A stretch of DNA of 64,000 bases, from NCBI GenBank assembly GCA_963675135.1, contig OY776124.1, positions 17,544,066-17,608,065 on the forward strand. Direction: 5' to 3'. Source of the DNA: Galeopsis tetrahit (Eukaryota > Streptophyta > Magnoliopsida > Lamiales > Lamiaceae). Each line of letters starts with the position of its first letter. Positions within the stretch are counted from its first letter, which is position 1. Below are positions 1 to 12,576 of this stretch, one piece after another. The notes below the pieces were generated by a model. It ran no database searches. It saw only the letters and a program-made list of their open reading frames with translations, and was not told where the DNA came from. Made by a program: the position numbers and the translations under genes.

Positions 1-171
1 CTCGTTTCACATATTTTTATATAGTGAACAACATAGATTATTTTATAATCTATGCAAATTTTGAATACTTCTATTTTCACAACGTGCATTTTAATTTCCG
101 CTGCATAGTGTTGTCTGGACAGTGCCAACACGTCAGACAACATCTCTGATTTCGCACGCACACACACTTTC

Positions 172-1230
172 AATATTCAACAAATGTGTACAATTCACTA
201 TAAAATTAATGTAGTTTATGTTATACAATCAAATAAAAAAATAATTCATAAATTAATTAATTATTATAAAAATCAATTAACTTACCTAATTCATTATTAT
301 TAGAAAAATTATTAACTTAACTAATTAGAAAAAATTATAATTACAATATAAGTATTATAAAATAAATTGTGAATATTAATTAAAATACTAAATAATATTT
401 TAAAATATATGAAAATAAATTTAGAATAATATTAAATAAGTAAATAATTTTTCATAATATCAAAAAAAATATAATAGGAAAAAAAAAATCAAGATTTATT
501 CCTAAGTCAATTAATTACTAGAAAAATCAATTAACTTACCTGATTAATAATTTAAAAACTCAATTAACCTAATTTAAAAAATAATTAAAAAAATCAATTA
601 ACATACTCAAATAAATATAAATTTTATCTTTAAAATAATAAAAATCCCAAATAATTTTTTTTATTAAAATTTTCAAAAACTCTTATTAAAACTTCATAAT
701 TATTTTAATATCTTAAATAAATAAAATTCACAAATATTTAAAATCCCCAAATAAATCAAAAAAATACTCTAATATATCCAAAATTCTCATCTCTTACCCA
801 CGGTAATTGAAAGATGATGATGAACATTATATTTTTTTAACAATTTGTTAATTTTATTGTTTTTCATTTTTATTATTCAATTTTTAATTTGATATTAGTT
901 AGTACAAAAATATGTGGACCACTTTGTAGATAATTTTTTATATTTATTTGATTACTTTAAAATAAATAAATAATTTTATAATACTTATATTGTAATTATA
1001 ATTTTTTTTTTCTAATTAGGTAAATTAATAATTTTTCTAATAATGAATTAGGTAAGTTAATTGATTTTTATAATAATTAATTAATTTATGAATAAATGAA
1101 TTATTTTTTATATTAAAATAAGATAATTTATAAATAATTAATTTATGAATAAATGAATTATTTTTTTATTTAATTGTATAACATAAACTACATTAATTTT
1201 ATAGTGAATTGTACACGTTTGTTGAATATT
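172..1230. repeat. Long inverted-repeat (foldback) element, AT-rich
   Basis: The left arm (about 172-372) reads AATATTCAACAAATGTGTAC inward. Its reverse complement returns at about 951-1230, ending GTTGAATATT. Both arms continue through matching tracts such as CAATTCACTATAAAATTAAT and the shared ATTATAATTACAATATAAGT. The right arm holds an extra internal duplication of ~60 bp. The spacer (373-950) is AT-rich and shows no gene. A foldback-type or MITE-like non-autonomous DNA transposon is the likely class, but I found no convincing target-site duplication, so the family is open. Bases 1-171 hold only a short stem (GTTGTCTG at 110 / CAGACAAC at 134). Confidence 0.6.
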
Positions 1231-1248
1231 TTTATCTTTTTCGCATAA

Positions 1249-1414
1249 CGTCTCATTTTAATTAAAAAATTAATTTACGTCCCATAACTTCTTTAATTGC
1301 TCAATTTACGTCCCATTTACATAAATTTGGAGATTTCCAGTTAAAATTGGACGTAAATTAAGCAATTGAAAAAGTTGTGAGACGTAAATTAAAATTTTAA
1401 CTATTTTGGGACGT
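1249..1414. repeat. Small inverted repeat (MITE-like) rich in TTTACGTC
   Basis: Arms at about 1262-1310 and 1349-1412 are imperfect reverse complements carrying the words AATTTACGTCC and CAATTGC/GCAATTG. The sequence resembles the inverted arms of the Mutator-type element at 48235-57230, which also use 'TTTACGTCC' words. It may be a short relative. No clear target duplication was found. Confidence 0.4.
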
Positions 1415-1770
1415 TTTTAAAAAATGGTAAAAATTACGGAATGTAAATAATTTTTTTTTCTATTTTTACCTCATAAACTATCAGCTACACATTTAATACT
1501 CTATTTTTTAATATTTTTTTTCAGCAACCCTATGTTTTAATATTTGCGTCAAAGTTTATGCTATGCCAGTGATTTGTGGTCTGAGGAACGGATCCAGGAA
1601 TTTTCTCGAAGCTTGATAATCTTTATATTTTAATATTATGTATATTTAAATTTTAAAAGAGACGAATACAGTATATCTAAAATGAATGTATATAAAATTC
1701 TACATATAAAAAGGAATTTCTAAATCGGGGAGGTCGGCCAGGCCCACTAGAATACTAGAACAGTCCTGGG
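1415..1770. other. AT-rich intergenic DNA, no gene seen
   Basis: No open frame, repeat or RNA signature can be supported here. The stretch separates the small inverted repeat from the Mutator-type element. Confidence 0.5.
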
Positions 1771-2083
1771 TTTCAATATGGGTGGGACTATTTACACCTC
1801 CATTTCGGTTTAGAACACTCCCCCTTTCAGTTTAATAATATAATAATAATGTAAAAAACCAAAAATACCCTTTAAGTCATATTACATTACTAAATGCACC
1901 CCTCCTTCCCCTTTAAACCCTAAACCTAATTTTTACCAGCCGCCACCACCACTTCCGCCGCTGCCGCACCACCACCATCACTGCTGCCGCACAACCACCA
2001 CCACCAAACAACAAAATTTCACCACAAACAACAAACAAAAAATACAGGAATTTAGAAAATTTTCAATTTTTTTTTTTAAATTT

Positions 2084-2165
2084 CGACAAACCAGTGTCGA
2101 CCATATTCACTCTCGTCGATAATAAGATGTCGACGAGATTGAATATGGTCGACACTGGTTTATCG
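2084..2165. repeat. Near-perfect palindrome 1 inside the MULE
   Basis: The arm CGACAAACCAGTGTCGACC is mirrored by GGTCGACACTGGTTTATCG. The stem continues through ATATTCA/TGAATAT and CTCGTCGA/TCGACGAG, leaving a loop of only a few bases. A transcript of either strand would fold into a ~38-bp hairpin. Confidence 0.75.
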
Positions 2166-2194
2166 ATTTTTTTTTTAAAAAAAAATTGAAATAA

Positions 2195-2282
2195 TTCGAC
2201 GAACCAGGGTCGATCAGAATACACTCTCGTCGACACCCTATTGTCGACGAGAATGCAAGGGGTCGACTCTGGTTTGTCGAAA
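2195..2282. repeat. Palindrome 2 inside the MULE, related to palindrome 1
   Basis: The arms TTCGACGAACCAGGGTCGA and TCGACTCTGGTTTGTCGAA pair with a few mismatches. The core CTCGTCGACA/TGTCGACGAG is perfect. It shares the CTCGTCGA core and GTCGA words with the palindrome at 2084-2165, so the two are probably diverged tandem copies of one hairpin. Confidence 0.7.
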
Positions 2283-2774
2283 TAAAAAAAAATAGAAAAA
2301 CCTACCTTTTCTGCAACAAACGTGAACTTATAGAGAGGGAGGAGGCTTTGTTTGGAAAATAACATAGAAAAAAGTAAAAAAAAACAGAGGGGAGATGGCG
2401 TTGCTGCGTGCAGAGAGACTGGAGGTAGGGAGGGACAGTGGGGGGTGGGTGGGCTGGGGGGTTGAGTTGGGTTTCTGGGGGCGATGGGGGTGGGTGGGCT
2501 GGGGGTTGAGTTGGGTTTTTTTTTTCTTCTGCTCCTGCGATGGAGTGAAGAGGGGAGGGAAGAAGGAGAAAAAAAATTAGGGTTTAGGGGTGCATTTAAT
2601 AAGGGGAGTGTGTTTGGAAAATGTATTAAAATGATAAAAAGGGTATTTATGACAATTCATGGAGGGGTGCATCAATCCTGGCATATTTTAGGGGGTGTGC
2701 ATCAATCGAGGGAGTGTTCTAAACCGAAATGGAGGTGTAAATAGTCAGACCCTTTCAATATTTATATTAGAAAA

Positions 2775-4072
2775 CTAGTGTAAGACCCGCGTAATACGCG
2801 GGATTGAAATAAATATACAATATATTTTAATTTATTAATGAAAAAATAGATTTTAAAATATGTATAAATTTGTTTATTAAAAAAATAAAATGTTGTTGCA
2901 ATATAGATTATTGTACATCATATATATATATATAATAAAAATAGAGTAAAAACTTATAATTTTATCTAAAAAAAAAATCAATATACAATATTACAAATTG
3001 AGAAAACAAAATTTGTAAATAACATTTGTTGTACGTTTACATATTTTCCCATTTAAATCTAAGCAAATAATTTTCAATTTCCTCTTGCACTTGTCTCTAA
3101 ATGTTGTAACATAAAAATTATACAATTGTCTGTTGAACACATATATCGGAAGGTAGACAGACACCTACCGTGATAAGAAACTGGCCTTAGTTTTTATTTA
3201 TAGTCATTGCAAAAGACAATATAATAGAAAATTGTCTCATTCAAAATATTCCGGGAGTTGTGTCATCTAAAACACTCAATATCATTCTCGGAATAAAGAC
3301 TTTACTATCAACGTTCCCTCCAGAAATAATTTATGCTTTTGATGATGTAATTTTCAAATCTTGTAACAATAATTCTAATTTCATTGCACAAACTGAATTT
3401 CATGAATCTTCTTCAATCCACCTACGGTCTATTATAATTCCATTGAATAAACCCTACGGTCGAAGCCCCACAACATAAGATGCGCATGTGTATAATGTAA
3501 GCGAATCATGAGGTGAAAAGAAATGTTGTCCTTAGAATTGTCGACATAAATTAAGTAAATTACAAATTAGAACAAATTCATGGATTGAGATTTAAAACAC
3601 AACATATTTAAATTTATCAAATACTACTTTAATCTCATTTATCTGAAATCATTTGATATGCAACCTGTCATCATAGTTGTAGATTATAATAAACTTATTT
3701 ATATTCACATGATATTTCTAAGAAGAATAACTGAATAACTATCAAACAATCAAGAAATACTTAACCCCCAAATCTTTAGGAGCAAGAGCAACAATCGATG
3801 GTCATGAAGGAATTTGATGTGCGTCTATATATCGGGAATTTAGCACAAAATAATATCGCTAATTTACGTTAATTCACCATAATATCCTTAAATCCATGAA
3901 CCATAATATAAGAACCTAAATTTTTTGCTTTAAATTCATTAGATATGTCCTATGTATACCATCTTCACTCTTTGGCAAGCCACCTACATATAGAAAAATT
4001 AACACGGATGCAGAAAATTATATGCACAATGATATTTTATAATTTGCATGTTCAGGTTTTAAAAGTTATAGA
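2775..4072 (-). mobile_element. Candidate Helitron, reverse orientation, non-autonomous
   Basis: Read on the minus strand, the right-hand terminus is a CCCGCG-TATTA-CGCGGG hairpin (2786-2802) followed eight bases later by CTAG and a flanking T, the layout of a Helitron 3' end. A possible 5' end on the minus strand is TCTATAACTTTT, starting at 4072 with an A in front. That gives the A/T insertion flanks expected for Helitrons. No Rep/helicase frame is present. An open stretch at 3260-3478 on the plus strand encodes 72 residues I do not recognise. The 3' terminus is fairly convincing and the 5' terminus is a guess. Confidence 0.35.
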
Positions 4073-4309
4073 TAATTGATTATATACACTTTAAACAAAA
4101 TTATACAGCGAAAAAATAAATAAGAGTGTATATTTTTAGAAATCATAAAAAATACTTGAAAATATAGACAAATTACAATATTTAGGAACCTAATATAAAA
4201 ATAAATGTATTTTTAATATTATAAAATTCATGTAATATTTAGTTCAATATTTTTCAATAATGCAATATATAGTAAATAGAAAATATTTAATTCAATATAT
4301 ACACATATA

Positions 4310-4342
4310 CTCCCTCTTTCTCAGAAAACCTTTCATACTTAC
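4310..4342. mobile_element. Left part of a Stowaway/mariner MITE split by Sirevirus A
   Basis: The end CTCCCTCTTTCT is preceded by TA. The matching end (reverse complement CTCCCTCTATTTCA) lies 30 kb away at 34678, followed by TA. Removing the retrotransposon and one copy of CTTAC gives a ~232-bp TA-flanked MITE. Confidence 0.75.
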
Positions 4343-5663
4343 TGTTGGGATATGAATCCTAAAGACAAGTCCTAAATGATGAAAAGATAAGATAAGTTTT
4401 GATAAGCCAAAAAGAAGACTTGAATATTTTCTAAGTGTTGACTGATCTAGTCTAGTTATGAAGTCGTCTTGTATGAGACAAGATCAGTAGAGTTCACAAG
4501 ACAAGTACTAGTTCACAAGACAAGTACTAGTTTCAAAAGATAAGTATAAAAAAAAAAAACAAGTACAGTTTATAAGTACTTTGTATACTTGATAGGTTTT
4601 ATATTGAGCTATTTGAGATGTATAAAAGCTCATGTTTCGTTTGTATTCTGTATATAGATTCTTAAGATGACTAAGCTTTGTAACAAGAGCTTAATGTAAT
4701 GTAATAGTCTTGTTAGGATTAGATGTTAGGACTAGATTAGTTCTATGATGTAATCTGAAGAAGTTTACTGCACAAGACAAGTAGAAGATGAAGTCTACTA
4801 CTACTGGACAAGACAGGTGCGCAACTCAACAAGACAAGACAAGACAAGAAGACTGAAGTTAGTTACAGAAACGCGTATTGAAGATAAGGATTGAAGGAGT
4901 TAGTTAAGGAATAACTAATTAACTGAAGAAACGCGTGGAAGGATAAAAAGAATCAGTTACAAGTTAGTTTTCAAGAAAAGGTTGTTACACAAATAAAAGT
5001 TCTTGGAATTGGAAGTTTATAAATACCGCAAGGTATTCATTCATTAGAGACTACTGAAAAACTGTTGAAGCATTATTGAAGATTCAAAGAAGAAATTACT
5101 CTCAGAGATTGAAGTTCAGAAAGTGAAGCTACACAAGACAAGTGAAGATCAAAGAAGGCTACTACTGAACGAAGAGAAGTTTTATTTTTGTTTACTGTTT
5201 CAAGTTGCTAGATACTTGTAAATCGCTAGTAAGATCGAAGAGGCACTTGGTAGTGTTGTCGAGAAGATCTAAGTCTTATTTCTTGGGACTTAAAGCTACA
5301 AGAACATATTACTCCATTGGATGAGTTAATAAGAATTTCACAACTGGGTTTGTGAGAGTGGATGTAGACAAGTTGTCGAACCACTATAAAATCTCGTGTT
5401 TGATTTACTTTACTGTTTAGTTTGTTGTTTAATTGATTAACTGTTTATTTGTTGAACATACATAACTGAACAAGACAAGTTGAGTAAACACTAAAACAGA
5501 GTTCTCGAAATAAGTTGAGTATAAACTAGAATTTGGCTCATTGTTATATTCTGATTTCCGCATCGTACTTTGATATATCGAAAGATTTTTGAAAAGTCTA
5601 TTCACCCCCCTCTAGACATTTTCACTAGCTTACTCGTTATTAAACTCAACTTAGGGACCTACA
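4343..5663 (+). repeat. 5' LTR of Sirevirus A
   Basis: It is 1321 bp, TG...CA bounded, and nearly identical to 33153-34474. It carries at least twelve copies of GACAAG, including three in direct tandem near 4840, and the CACCCCCCTCTAGACATTTT block near its 3' end that also occurs in the element B LTRs. Differences from the 3' LTR are scattered single changes. Confidence 0.93.
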
Positions 5664-5665
5664 AG

Positions 5666-5677
5666 TGGTATCAGAGC
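5666..5677 (+). promoter_or_regulatory. Primer binding site (initiator Met tRNA), element A
   Basis: TGGTATCAGAGC, two bases after the LTR, is the standard complement of the 3' end of plant initiator methionine tRNA used to prime minus-strand DNA synthesis. Confidence 0.9.
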
Positions 5678-5831
5678 AGTAGTTTGCGAACTGCTGTTTC
5701 TTGATAACCAACTCAAGACTTGGGTGAAGTCTTGGTCCGTGATTGTACATGCTCTTACGTGTTCTTTATCACTATACTTGAAAATACTTGTTTCTTGATA
5801 CTATACTGTGTCATACGTATCTTCTTGAATC

Positions 5832-8370
5832 ATGTCACTCGAAATCAGCGCTAACAAGTTACCTAAGTTCCAGGTTCAGGACTATGACTATTGGAAACTA
5901 AGGATGGAAGCCATCTTCAGTTCCACTCACGACTTAATGATCTCCGTCATCACTGAAGGTCCAATTGTAACCATGATCCCCAATACTGCTGCCCTCGACA
6001 AAGACCAACCCGTGGGTACTCTCGTCAAGAACCAAGGTTAGAACTAACCTCAGAAGAAATGAGACAGAATAATTTGGATAGCTTGGCCAAGAATTACATC
6101 TTACACACTCTTCCTAACGAGTATCTGGGAAAAGTGTTAAAATGTAAAACTGCCAAAGAAATGTGGGATTTCTTAGCTATCATTTGTGAAGGGACATCCT
6201 TAATCAAAGAAAGCAAGCTTTCCACAGCAGTCCAAAGATTTGAATCATTTCATATGAAAGCTGGTGAAACAATAGACCAGTTGGATACTCGTTTTACCAA
6301 AATCATGAATGACTTGGAAGTCCTTGGTAAATCTTATACTCCGCGTGAAATCAATCTTAGGATTCTCAAAAGCCTTGATAGTCAATGGAAAATGGTAAAA
6401 ATGCTTGTTAAGAATACCCAAGATATAGACGTATGGACAGCAGAGACCATGTTTCAAACTCTAAAGGCCTATGAGTTTGATTTAGACGAAGATGAACCTA
6501 TAGCAAGTAGTGACAGAGAACATGCTGTATCTAAGAACGTTACTTTTAAGGCCAGTTCGTCTAAGATAGACAGGTCAAAGTCTAAGACTAGGTCTGCTTC
6601 TGTGAAAGACGAGTTAGACACTGATCTTAGTCTGAAGGATCAGGTAAGCCTCATGGTTAGAAATTTGATAGGCTGAATAAACGTTTCGGAAGATATAAGT
6701 TCTATAGAGATCATAGAGGGTCTGCTTCTAAGAACTCGTCTGAGACCAGACGAGACCGAAACTCGTCCGAAATGAGAGACGAAGTCTCGAAAGGTAACAG
6801 ACAAGATAGAGAGTCTGATGGTAGGAAGATTACTCGTTCTGATAGACGTGATAAACGAAGGAATAACTCTCCTATTAAAAAGGCTACTAATGATCTCTTG
6901 TGCTATAACTGTGAGAAATCAAGTCACTACATATATGAATGTCCAGACCTGAGCACTGATGATCGAGAAGAACGCAAAGCACGAAGGGAAAGAAGATACA
7001 ACCGTGGCAAGAAGGTAATGATGGTCAATGATGACTCTGATTCTGACTCAGACGAGTTGCCATCATCCTCATCTAGCTACCCGTCTGAACCAGATCACGA
7101 TGAAGCCTTCATAGTAGATGATGGTCTATGCTGCATGGCTAAAATCGACCAAGAGGTATCATCTGCTACTTTTTTTCAATCTTGTGATGAATCAGATTCT
7201 GATGAAAGTGATACTGCCAGTAGCAAAGTAGGGAGTAGCCTTCAGCACTCTACTAGTGCAGTTGAAGACGACCTCCTACTTGCCTACCAGGCATTCATTG
7301 AAGTCAGCGATGAAAACATCATTTTAAAACAAGAAATCATTGATCTTAAGGAAGCTCAGTCTAAAGTAGATCCTAATATAACAGTCCTAAATGAACGCTT
7401 GCAAGAAGAGTTGAGACAACTCAAAGACAAGTGTGCATTAACAGACAAGTTGTATCAAGACCTACTTAAGACACATGCTACTGAGAAACATGAATTCAAT
7501 GTTTTAAAAAGCAAGTGCAAAAAGCTTGAAGAACGTAATAAGTTCTTAGAAACTGAGGTTGTCACTCTAGACCTTAAACGTACTGACCTGATTAACTCTT
7601 CTAAGGTTAACCTCGAACTGTCAGATAGGTATAGGGCTCCTGCTGACAAGACAGGCATAGGTGCTGAGACACCCAGCTCGTCTACTCAAGTTCCTAAGAA
7701 CCCTACTATTTTCATCTAAAGCTCTTTGACTAATGATAAAGGTAAAGGACCAATGATATACGATATTGGAACTCCATCCGAAGGCAATGTACCCAAACAG
7801 ACCCGAGTTAACATTCCAATTACCAAGGGAGGTAAAAAGAAAGTTAACAACAATGCTGTTACATTTAAGACAAGTCAACAAAGGACTAGAAATCGTGGAC
7901 GACCTAATCAGGTCAGATATGAGGACTGGTATCCGGAGGAGACAAGTTTTAAACAAGTACAAACTAGATGGAAAGAGCCTAGACCTCCTTTCATAAGGCA
8001 GTCTCAGCTCTACTCGTCTAGGCCTAGGAAAGTGACTTCAAAATATCGTATTCGACCCGTCTTATATCCTTCGCCTGAATCGTATGATATCGAAGGAGTA
8101 GAAAGACCTAAACATGTCTATAAACCGTATGGCCCAAATGCATACAAGCCCTACTCTGACTATCAAAGACCTGTGCCTACTCAAGTAGAGGTCAAGTCAA
8201 AAGGCTACCTCAGACGAGTAGACCCAAGAACTGCTGATAGGCCAGACAAGGACAACAGGGTCTTATTTTGCAACAAATACGGTCGAAAGCTTAAAAGATC
8301 AAACTTGTTCAGGACTCCAATGTACATTTGGATTCCATTGAACTCGACTAACCCCCCAAGACCCCAATAA
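5832..8370 (+). pseudogene. gag: gag of Sirevirus A, broken
   Basis: This is homologous along its length to the intact 847-residue gag of element B, which forms the capsid/nucleocapsid of the virus-like particle. It starts MSLEISANKLPKF at 5832. Compared with B it has a 1-base deletion near 6025, a 1-base deletion near 6660, a 3-base deletion near 6690 and a stop at 7717-7719 where B has a serine codon. The zinc knuckle is present (CYNCEKSSHYIYEC, near 6900), with one change in the spacer compared with B. A heptad-rich helical stretch follows near 7300-7600. The final stop (8368) matches that of B. The frame shifts make it a pseudogene. Confidence 0.88.
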
Positions 8371-8390
8371 ACAAGGAGGGTACCTAAATT

Positions 8391-11300
8391 ATGAAATATC
8401 ATCTAATGCAGGGTCGACTCGATCTATACAAGAAGGGTGGCTCAATAGGAGAAACTTAGTACATAGACAGTGGTTGTTCGCACCACATGACTGGTACCAA
8501 GGCACTTCTATCAAGCTACCATGAGCAAGAAGGACCAAAGGTTATATTCGGTGACAGCTCTACAGCCATCACAAAAGGCTTTGGCTATATCCGAAATGGC
8601 GACGTAGAGATACAAGATGTATCATACGTAGAAGGTTTGAAATATAATCTATTATCTGTTTCACAGTTTTGTGATCGAGGCTACAAAGTGCAGTTCAAAA
8701 GTCAAAAGTGCGAAATTATAGACAAGATGACTCACACCGTACTACTCGTCGGCATAAGACAAGGTAGTGTGTACATTGTGAATTGGAATAGCTGTCCGCG
8801 GGACACTTGTCTTCTTACTAAGACACCCAAAGAGGTCAATTGGCTTTGGCATAAACGCCTTTGCCACATGAACTTTAAGGTAATTAATAAGATTGCGAGA
8901 GATTACCTTGTTGAAGGTATACCCAATGAAATCTATTTCAAGTCACATGTATGCGATGCCTGTCAAAAAGGTAAACAGGTAAAAGGTTCCTTTAAATCTA
9001 TTCCATCCCTCTCAAAAAGTAGAGTTCTTGAACTTCTACATTTGGACCTACATGGCCCAATAACCCCTCCAACTTTGAACGGTAGAAGGTACACACTTGT
9101 TGTGGTAGACGACTATTCTAAGTTCACTTGGGTAGTCTTTTTACACAAGAAGAGTGATACACAAACTCTCCTACCTGATCTGTTGAAGAAGATTCAAGTT
9201 GAGAAGAATCAGTCCATTGTCAAGATCTGTAGTGACAATGGTACTGAATTCATTAACTGCTATATTAAAGAATTTTGTTCTAAGCGTGGCATCCAGCACC
9301 TTACTAGTGCAGCAAGGACACCACAACAAAATGGAGTAGCAGAGCGAAGGAACAGAACTCTTAAGGAGGCCTGCAGGACCATACTGACAGAGTATAATAC
9401 TCCTCAGAAGTTTTGGGCAGAAGCTATCAATACTGCATGCCATTCCCAAAACAGAAGTGCTATCAATAAAGCACTAGGTAAGACGCCCTATGAGGTATGG
9501 AAAGGTCGAAAACCCAGAGTTTCATATTTCCATATATTTGGCTGTAAGTGTTTTATCCATAACAATGGGAAAAGCAAGTTGAATGCATTTGATGCTAAAG
9601 CAGACGAGGGGATATTCTTGGGATACTCCTCGACTAGCAAAGCATTCAGAGTATTCAACTACTCTACCTTATGTGTGGAAGAAACACCACATGTAGTTTT
9701 CGATGAATCTCTACAGGACTCGTCTACCGACCAGATCAGTAAGAAAGTAACTGATCTATCGATCCAAACTGACCAAGAATCAGAAGTTTATGAATCCGTG
9801 CAAGCCTATAACCCGTTCATGAAAGCTCTCGAGTCAGATGATCAGGAGAAGGTAAGTGCTCAAGGTAAAACCACTAGACCAGTTGACATGCCTGAACTAG
9901 TCGACTCGTCTACTCCTATTAAATCTTCTGATGTAAATGATATTGAAATGCATGATGCTATAATCGATCTAGATGATGATAATATGCTTACTAAGACTAG
10001 AAAAACATGGAAATCTGCTCATGATACTGAAAATATCATTGGTGACTCTACTGTTGGTGTGAAGACTAGACGACAACTCTTTGAGTCGCAAGAACAACCT
10101 AGTCCATCTTTGTTTTGCTGGTGTTGTTTCCTCTCATCTATCGAGCCTAAAACCATCAAAGAGGCTTTGGCTGATAGTAATTGGATCATCGCTATGCAAG
10201 ACGAGTTGAACCAGTTTGTTCGAAATGACGTCTGGGAACTTGTCGATAGACCTAAACATCATAATGTAGTTGGCACACGATGGATTTTCAATAATAAGAA
10301 AGATGAGAATGATGTAGTCGTTAGAAATAAGGCTAGACTAGTAGCCCAAGGCTATTCACAAGCTGAAGGCATATATTATGATGAAACATATGCTCCTGTT
10401 GCTAGACTAGAAGCCATTCGATTGTTCCTTGCATATGCTGCTTACATGAAATTTACAGTATATCAAATGGATGTTAAAAGTGCATTTCTTAACGGTATTC
10501 TTGCGGAAGAAGTGTATGTTGAACAACCCCCAGGTTTCGAAGTCAAATGTAACCAGGTATACAGATTAAAGAAGGCCTTATATGGACTAAAACAAGCTCC
10601 AAGAGCCTGGTACGATACTCTTTCTCAATTTCTATTAGAAAATTGTTTTACTAAGGGCAAGGTCGATAGAACCTTGTTCAGAAGACAAGAAGGGAAAGAC
10701 ATTTTACTCGTCCAAATTTACGTAGATGACATCATTTTTGGTTCACCTAACAAAAAACTGAGTGAAAGTTTCTCAACACTCATGCAAAGTAAATTTGAGA
10801 TGTCGATGATGGGTGAAATGAATTACTTTCTTGGACTTCAAGTAAAACAGACCCCAGAAGGGATTTTCATAAATCAAGCAAAGTATACTCGTAATCTACT
10901 AGACAAGTATGGTATTAAGACTTGTAAATCTTCTGGAGTTCCTATGCAACCTACCTACAGGATGGATCTAGACGAAAATGGTAAATGTGCTGATCAATCT
11001 CATTATCGTGGTCTTATTGGCTCATTACTGTACTTGACTACTAGTAGACCTGATATTGCATTTTCTGTTGGTGTATGTGCTCGATTTCAAGCTAACCCAA
11101 AAGAGAGTCATATGGAAACCACTAAAAGGATATTGAAATATTTGAAAGGGACCATCAATCGTGGTATATGGTATCCTTCAAATGATGATTTATCTCTAAG
11201 TGGCTACTCTGATTCTGATTTTGGTGGTTGTAGAATAGATAGGAAATCTACATCTGGTTCTTGTCAATTCTTAGGCACAAAACTCATTTCATGGTTTTCG

Positions 11301-11675
11301 AAAAAGCAGACAAGTGTTGCTACCTCTACTACTAAAGCCGAGTACATGGCTGCTGGTAGTTGTTGTAGTCAATTATTGTGGCTTATTCAACAGCTTAGAG
11401 ACTATAATATCTGTGAATCAAATGTTCCCATATTCTGTGATAGTAATAGTGCAATTGCCATTACACAAAATCCTGTCCTACACACACGTTGTAAGCATGT
11501 CGATGTGAAACACCATTTCATACGTGATCATGTAGAAAAGAAGGATATTCGCATGGAAAAGATTCACACTGATTTTCAAAGAGCTGATATTTTCACAAAA
11601 CCATTGGCTGAAGCTCGTTTTCGTGAATTATGCATTAGTCTAGGACTAATTGATCTAGACCCTACTTGCCTATAG
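8391..11675 (+). pseudogene. pol: pol of Sirevirus A (PR-IN-RT-RNase H), one stop near the start
   Basis: Pol has its own ATG 20 bases after the gag stop, as in B. A stop at 8457-8459 (TAG where B has TGG) falls just before the protease motif DSGCSHHMTG. From there 1,062 codons are open. Domains in order: aspartic protease; pre-integrase zinc finger with the HxxxH/CxxC pattern (WLWHKRLCH ... CDACQKG); integrase core with D (LHLDLHGP), D (SDNGTEF) and E (GVAERRN); reverse transcriptase with MDVKSAFLNG and the catalytic YVDDIIFG; RNase H with SDSDFGG, AEY and CDSNSA. Protease upstream of integrase upstream of RT identifies the Ty1/copia superfamily. Only the early stop clearly disables it. Confidence 0.92.
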
Positions 11676-12576
11676 CTATGAACTAACCAGACAGGTACAT
11701 TCCTAAGAAGAAAGGAGAAACAGACAAGTTACCACAAAAGAGCAGAACACTCGTCTACTCACTCAACAGACAAGTATACAAGGTCAGACAAGTTGACCAA
11801 ACAACCCGATGAGGAAGCTGGTAAAGCTGAGGGTAATACTAAGGGAATAAACATTTAAGGGGGAATCTTTGATTTCTTAAAGAACCTTATGTTGACTCTT
11901 AAGTTTGTTAACAGTCATCTTGTTTGATCCTTGACCATTGTGCTAGATTGATATTCACCTTATTTATTTTACTCGACTGTCGGTATCTCACCTAATCTGT
12001 CGCACAAGATAATACAGGTTCAAATAGTCGTTCGATGTTCAAAGTAGACAAGCACAGTCGAAGGGGGAACTCGTCTTGTGTGCTTGAGTCTACTCGTCTG
12101 TTCTGAATAGACTCGAACAGACAAGATAAGTGGTCTCATGATTTAAATACTCTAAGTGTTTAAACAATACGAATTAAGGATATAAATGTAATTTGTAAAT
12201 GAAAATTTTGGAAATCCTAGAATTGGATTTATACACTCCATTTAATGAGGTGTATATAACCAGTTCGCGCCAAAACTCTACTATGCTAGGTCAGATGAGT
12301 ACACTCCTCAATCCTACCAATAGAAGAGGCGGATTTCAAAATTTTACGATATTAAATCACGAAATATCCTCGATTCCATAAAACTGAATTTCAAAGGACT
12401 TTCATATCTGTCCATTGGATCAAACCTTTCAATCTCATCCATTCATTCCAAACTCAAGGTTTAACAAAATCCATACTACTCGTTCATAACTGCTCACAAG
12501 TTCTTTATTTCTTGATTCCAATAACTTCTCAAGCATTCAACACTCCAAACCCCTCGAATTTCATAACCGCTCTACT
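11676..12576 (+). other. Spacer between pol and third ORF in element A, with extra polypurine-like motifs
   Basis: It is non-coding. It contains AAGGGGGAA at 11857-11865 and again at 12061-12069, both copies of the core of the true polypurine tract before the 3' LTR. It also has dense ACTCGTCT and GACAAG words. A short open frame at 12199 is unsupported. Element B has the same layout. Confidence 0.7.

Larger units (their letters stand above)
1780..2752. mobile_element. Non-autonomous Mutator-like element (MULE) with 9-bp target duplication
   Basis: The terminal inverted repeats are about 43 bp. The left end starts GGGTGGGACTATTTACACC and the right end is its near-complement, closing GGTGTAAATAGTCAGACCC. 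The direct 9-bp repeat TTTCAATAT lies immediately outside on both sides (1771-1779 and 2753-2761), the size expected for Mutator-like transposition. Similarity of the arms continues inward (AAATACCCTTT, AAATGCACCCCT, AAACCCTAA words). The interior holds a CCGCCACCACC-type microsatellite around 1935-2010, two long palindromes and a G-rich tract at 2410-2560. No transposase frame is visible, so the element would depend on a MULE elsewhere. The short open frames inside it are low-complexity and not credible genes. Confidence 0.8.

Noticed and set aside
2063..2744. Short open frames on both strands within the Mutator-type element
   Set aside because: They run through palindromes, homopurine tracts and G-rich low-complexity DNA with no domain or codon signature.
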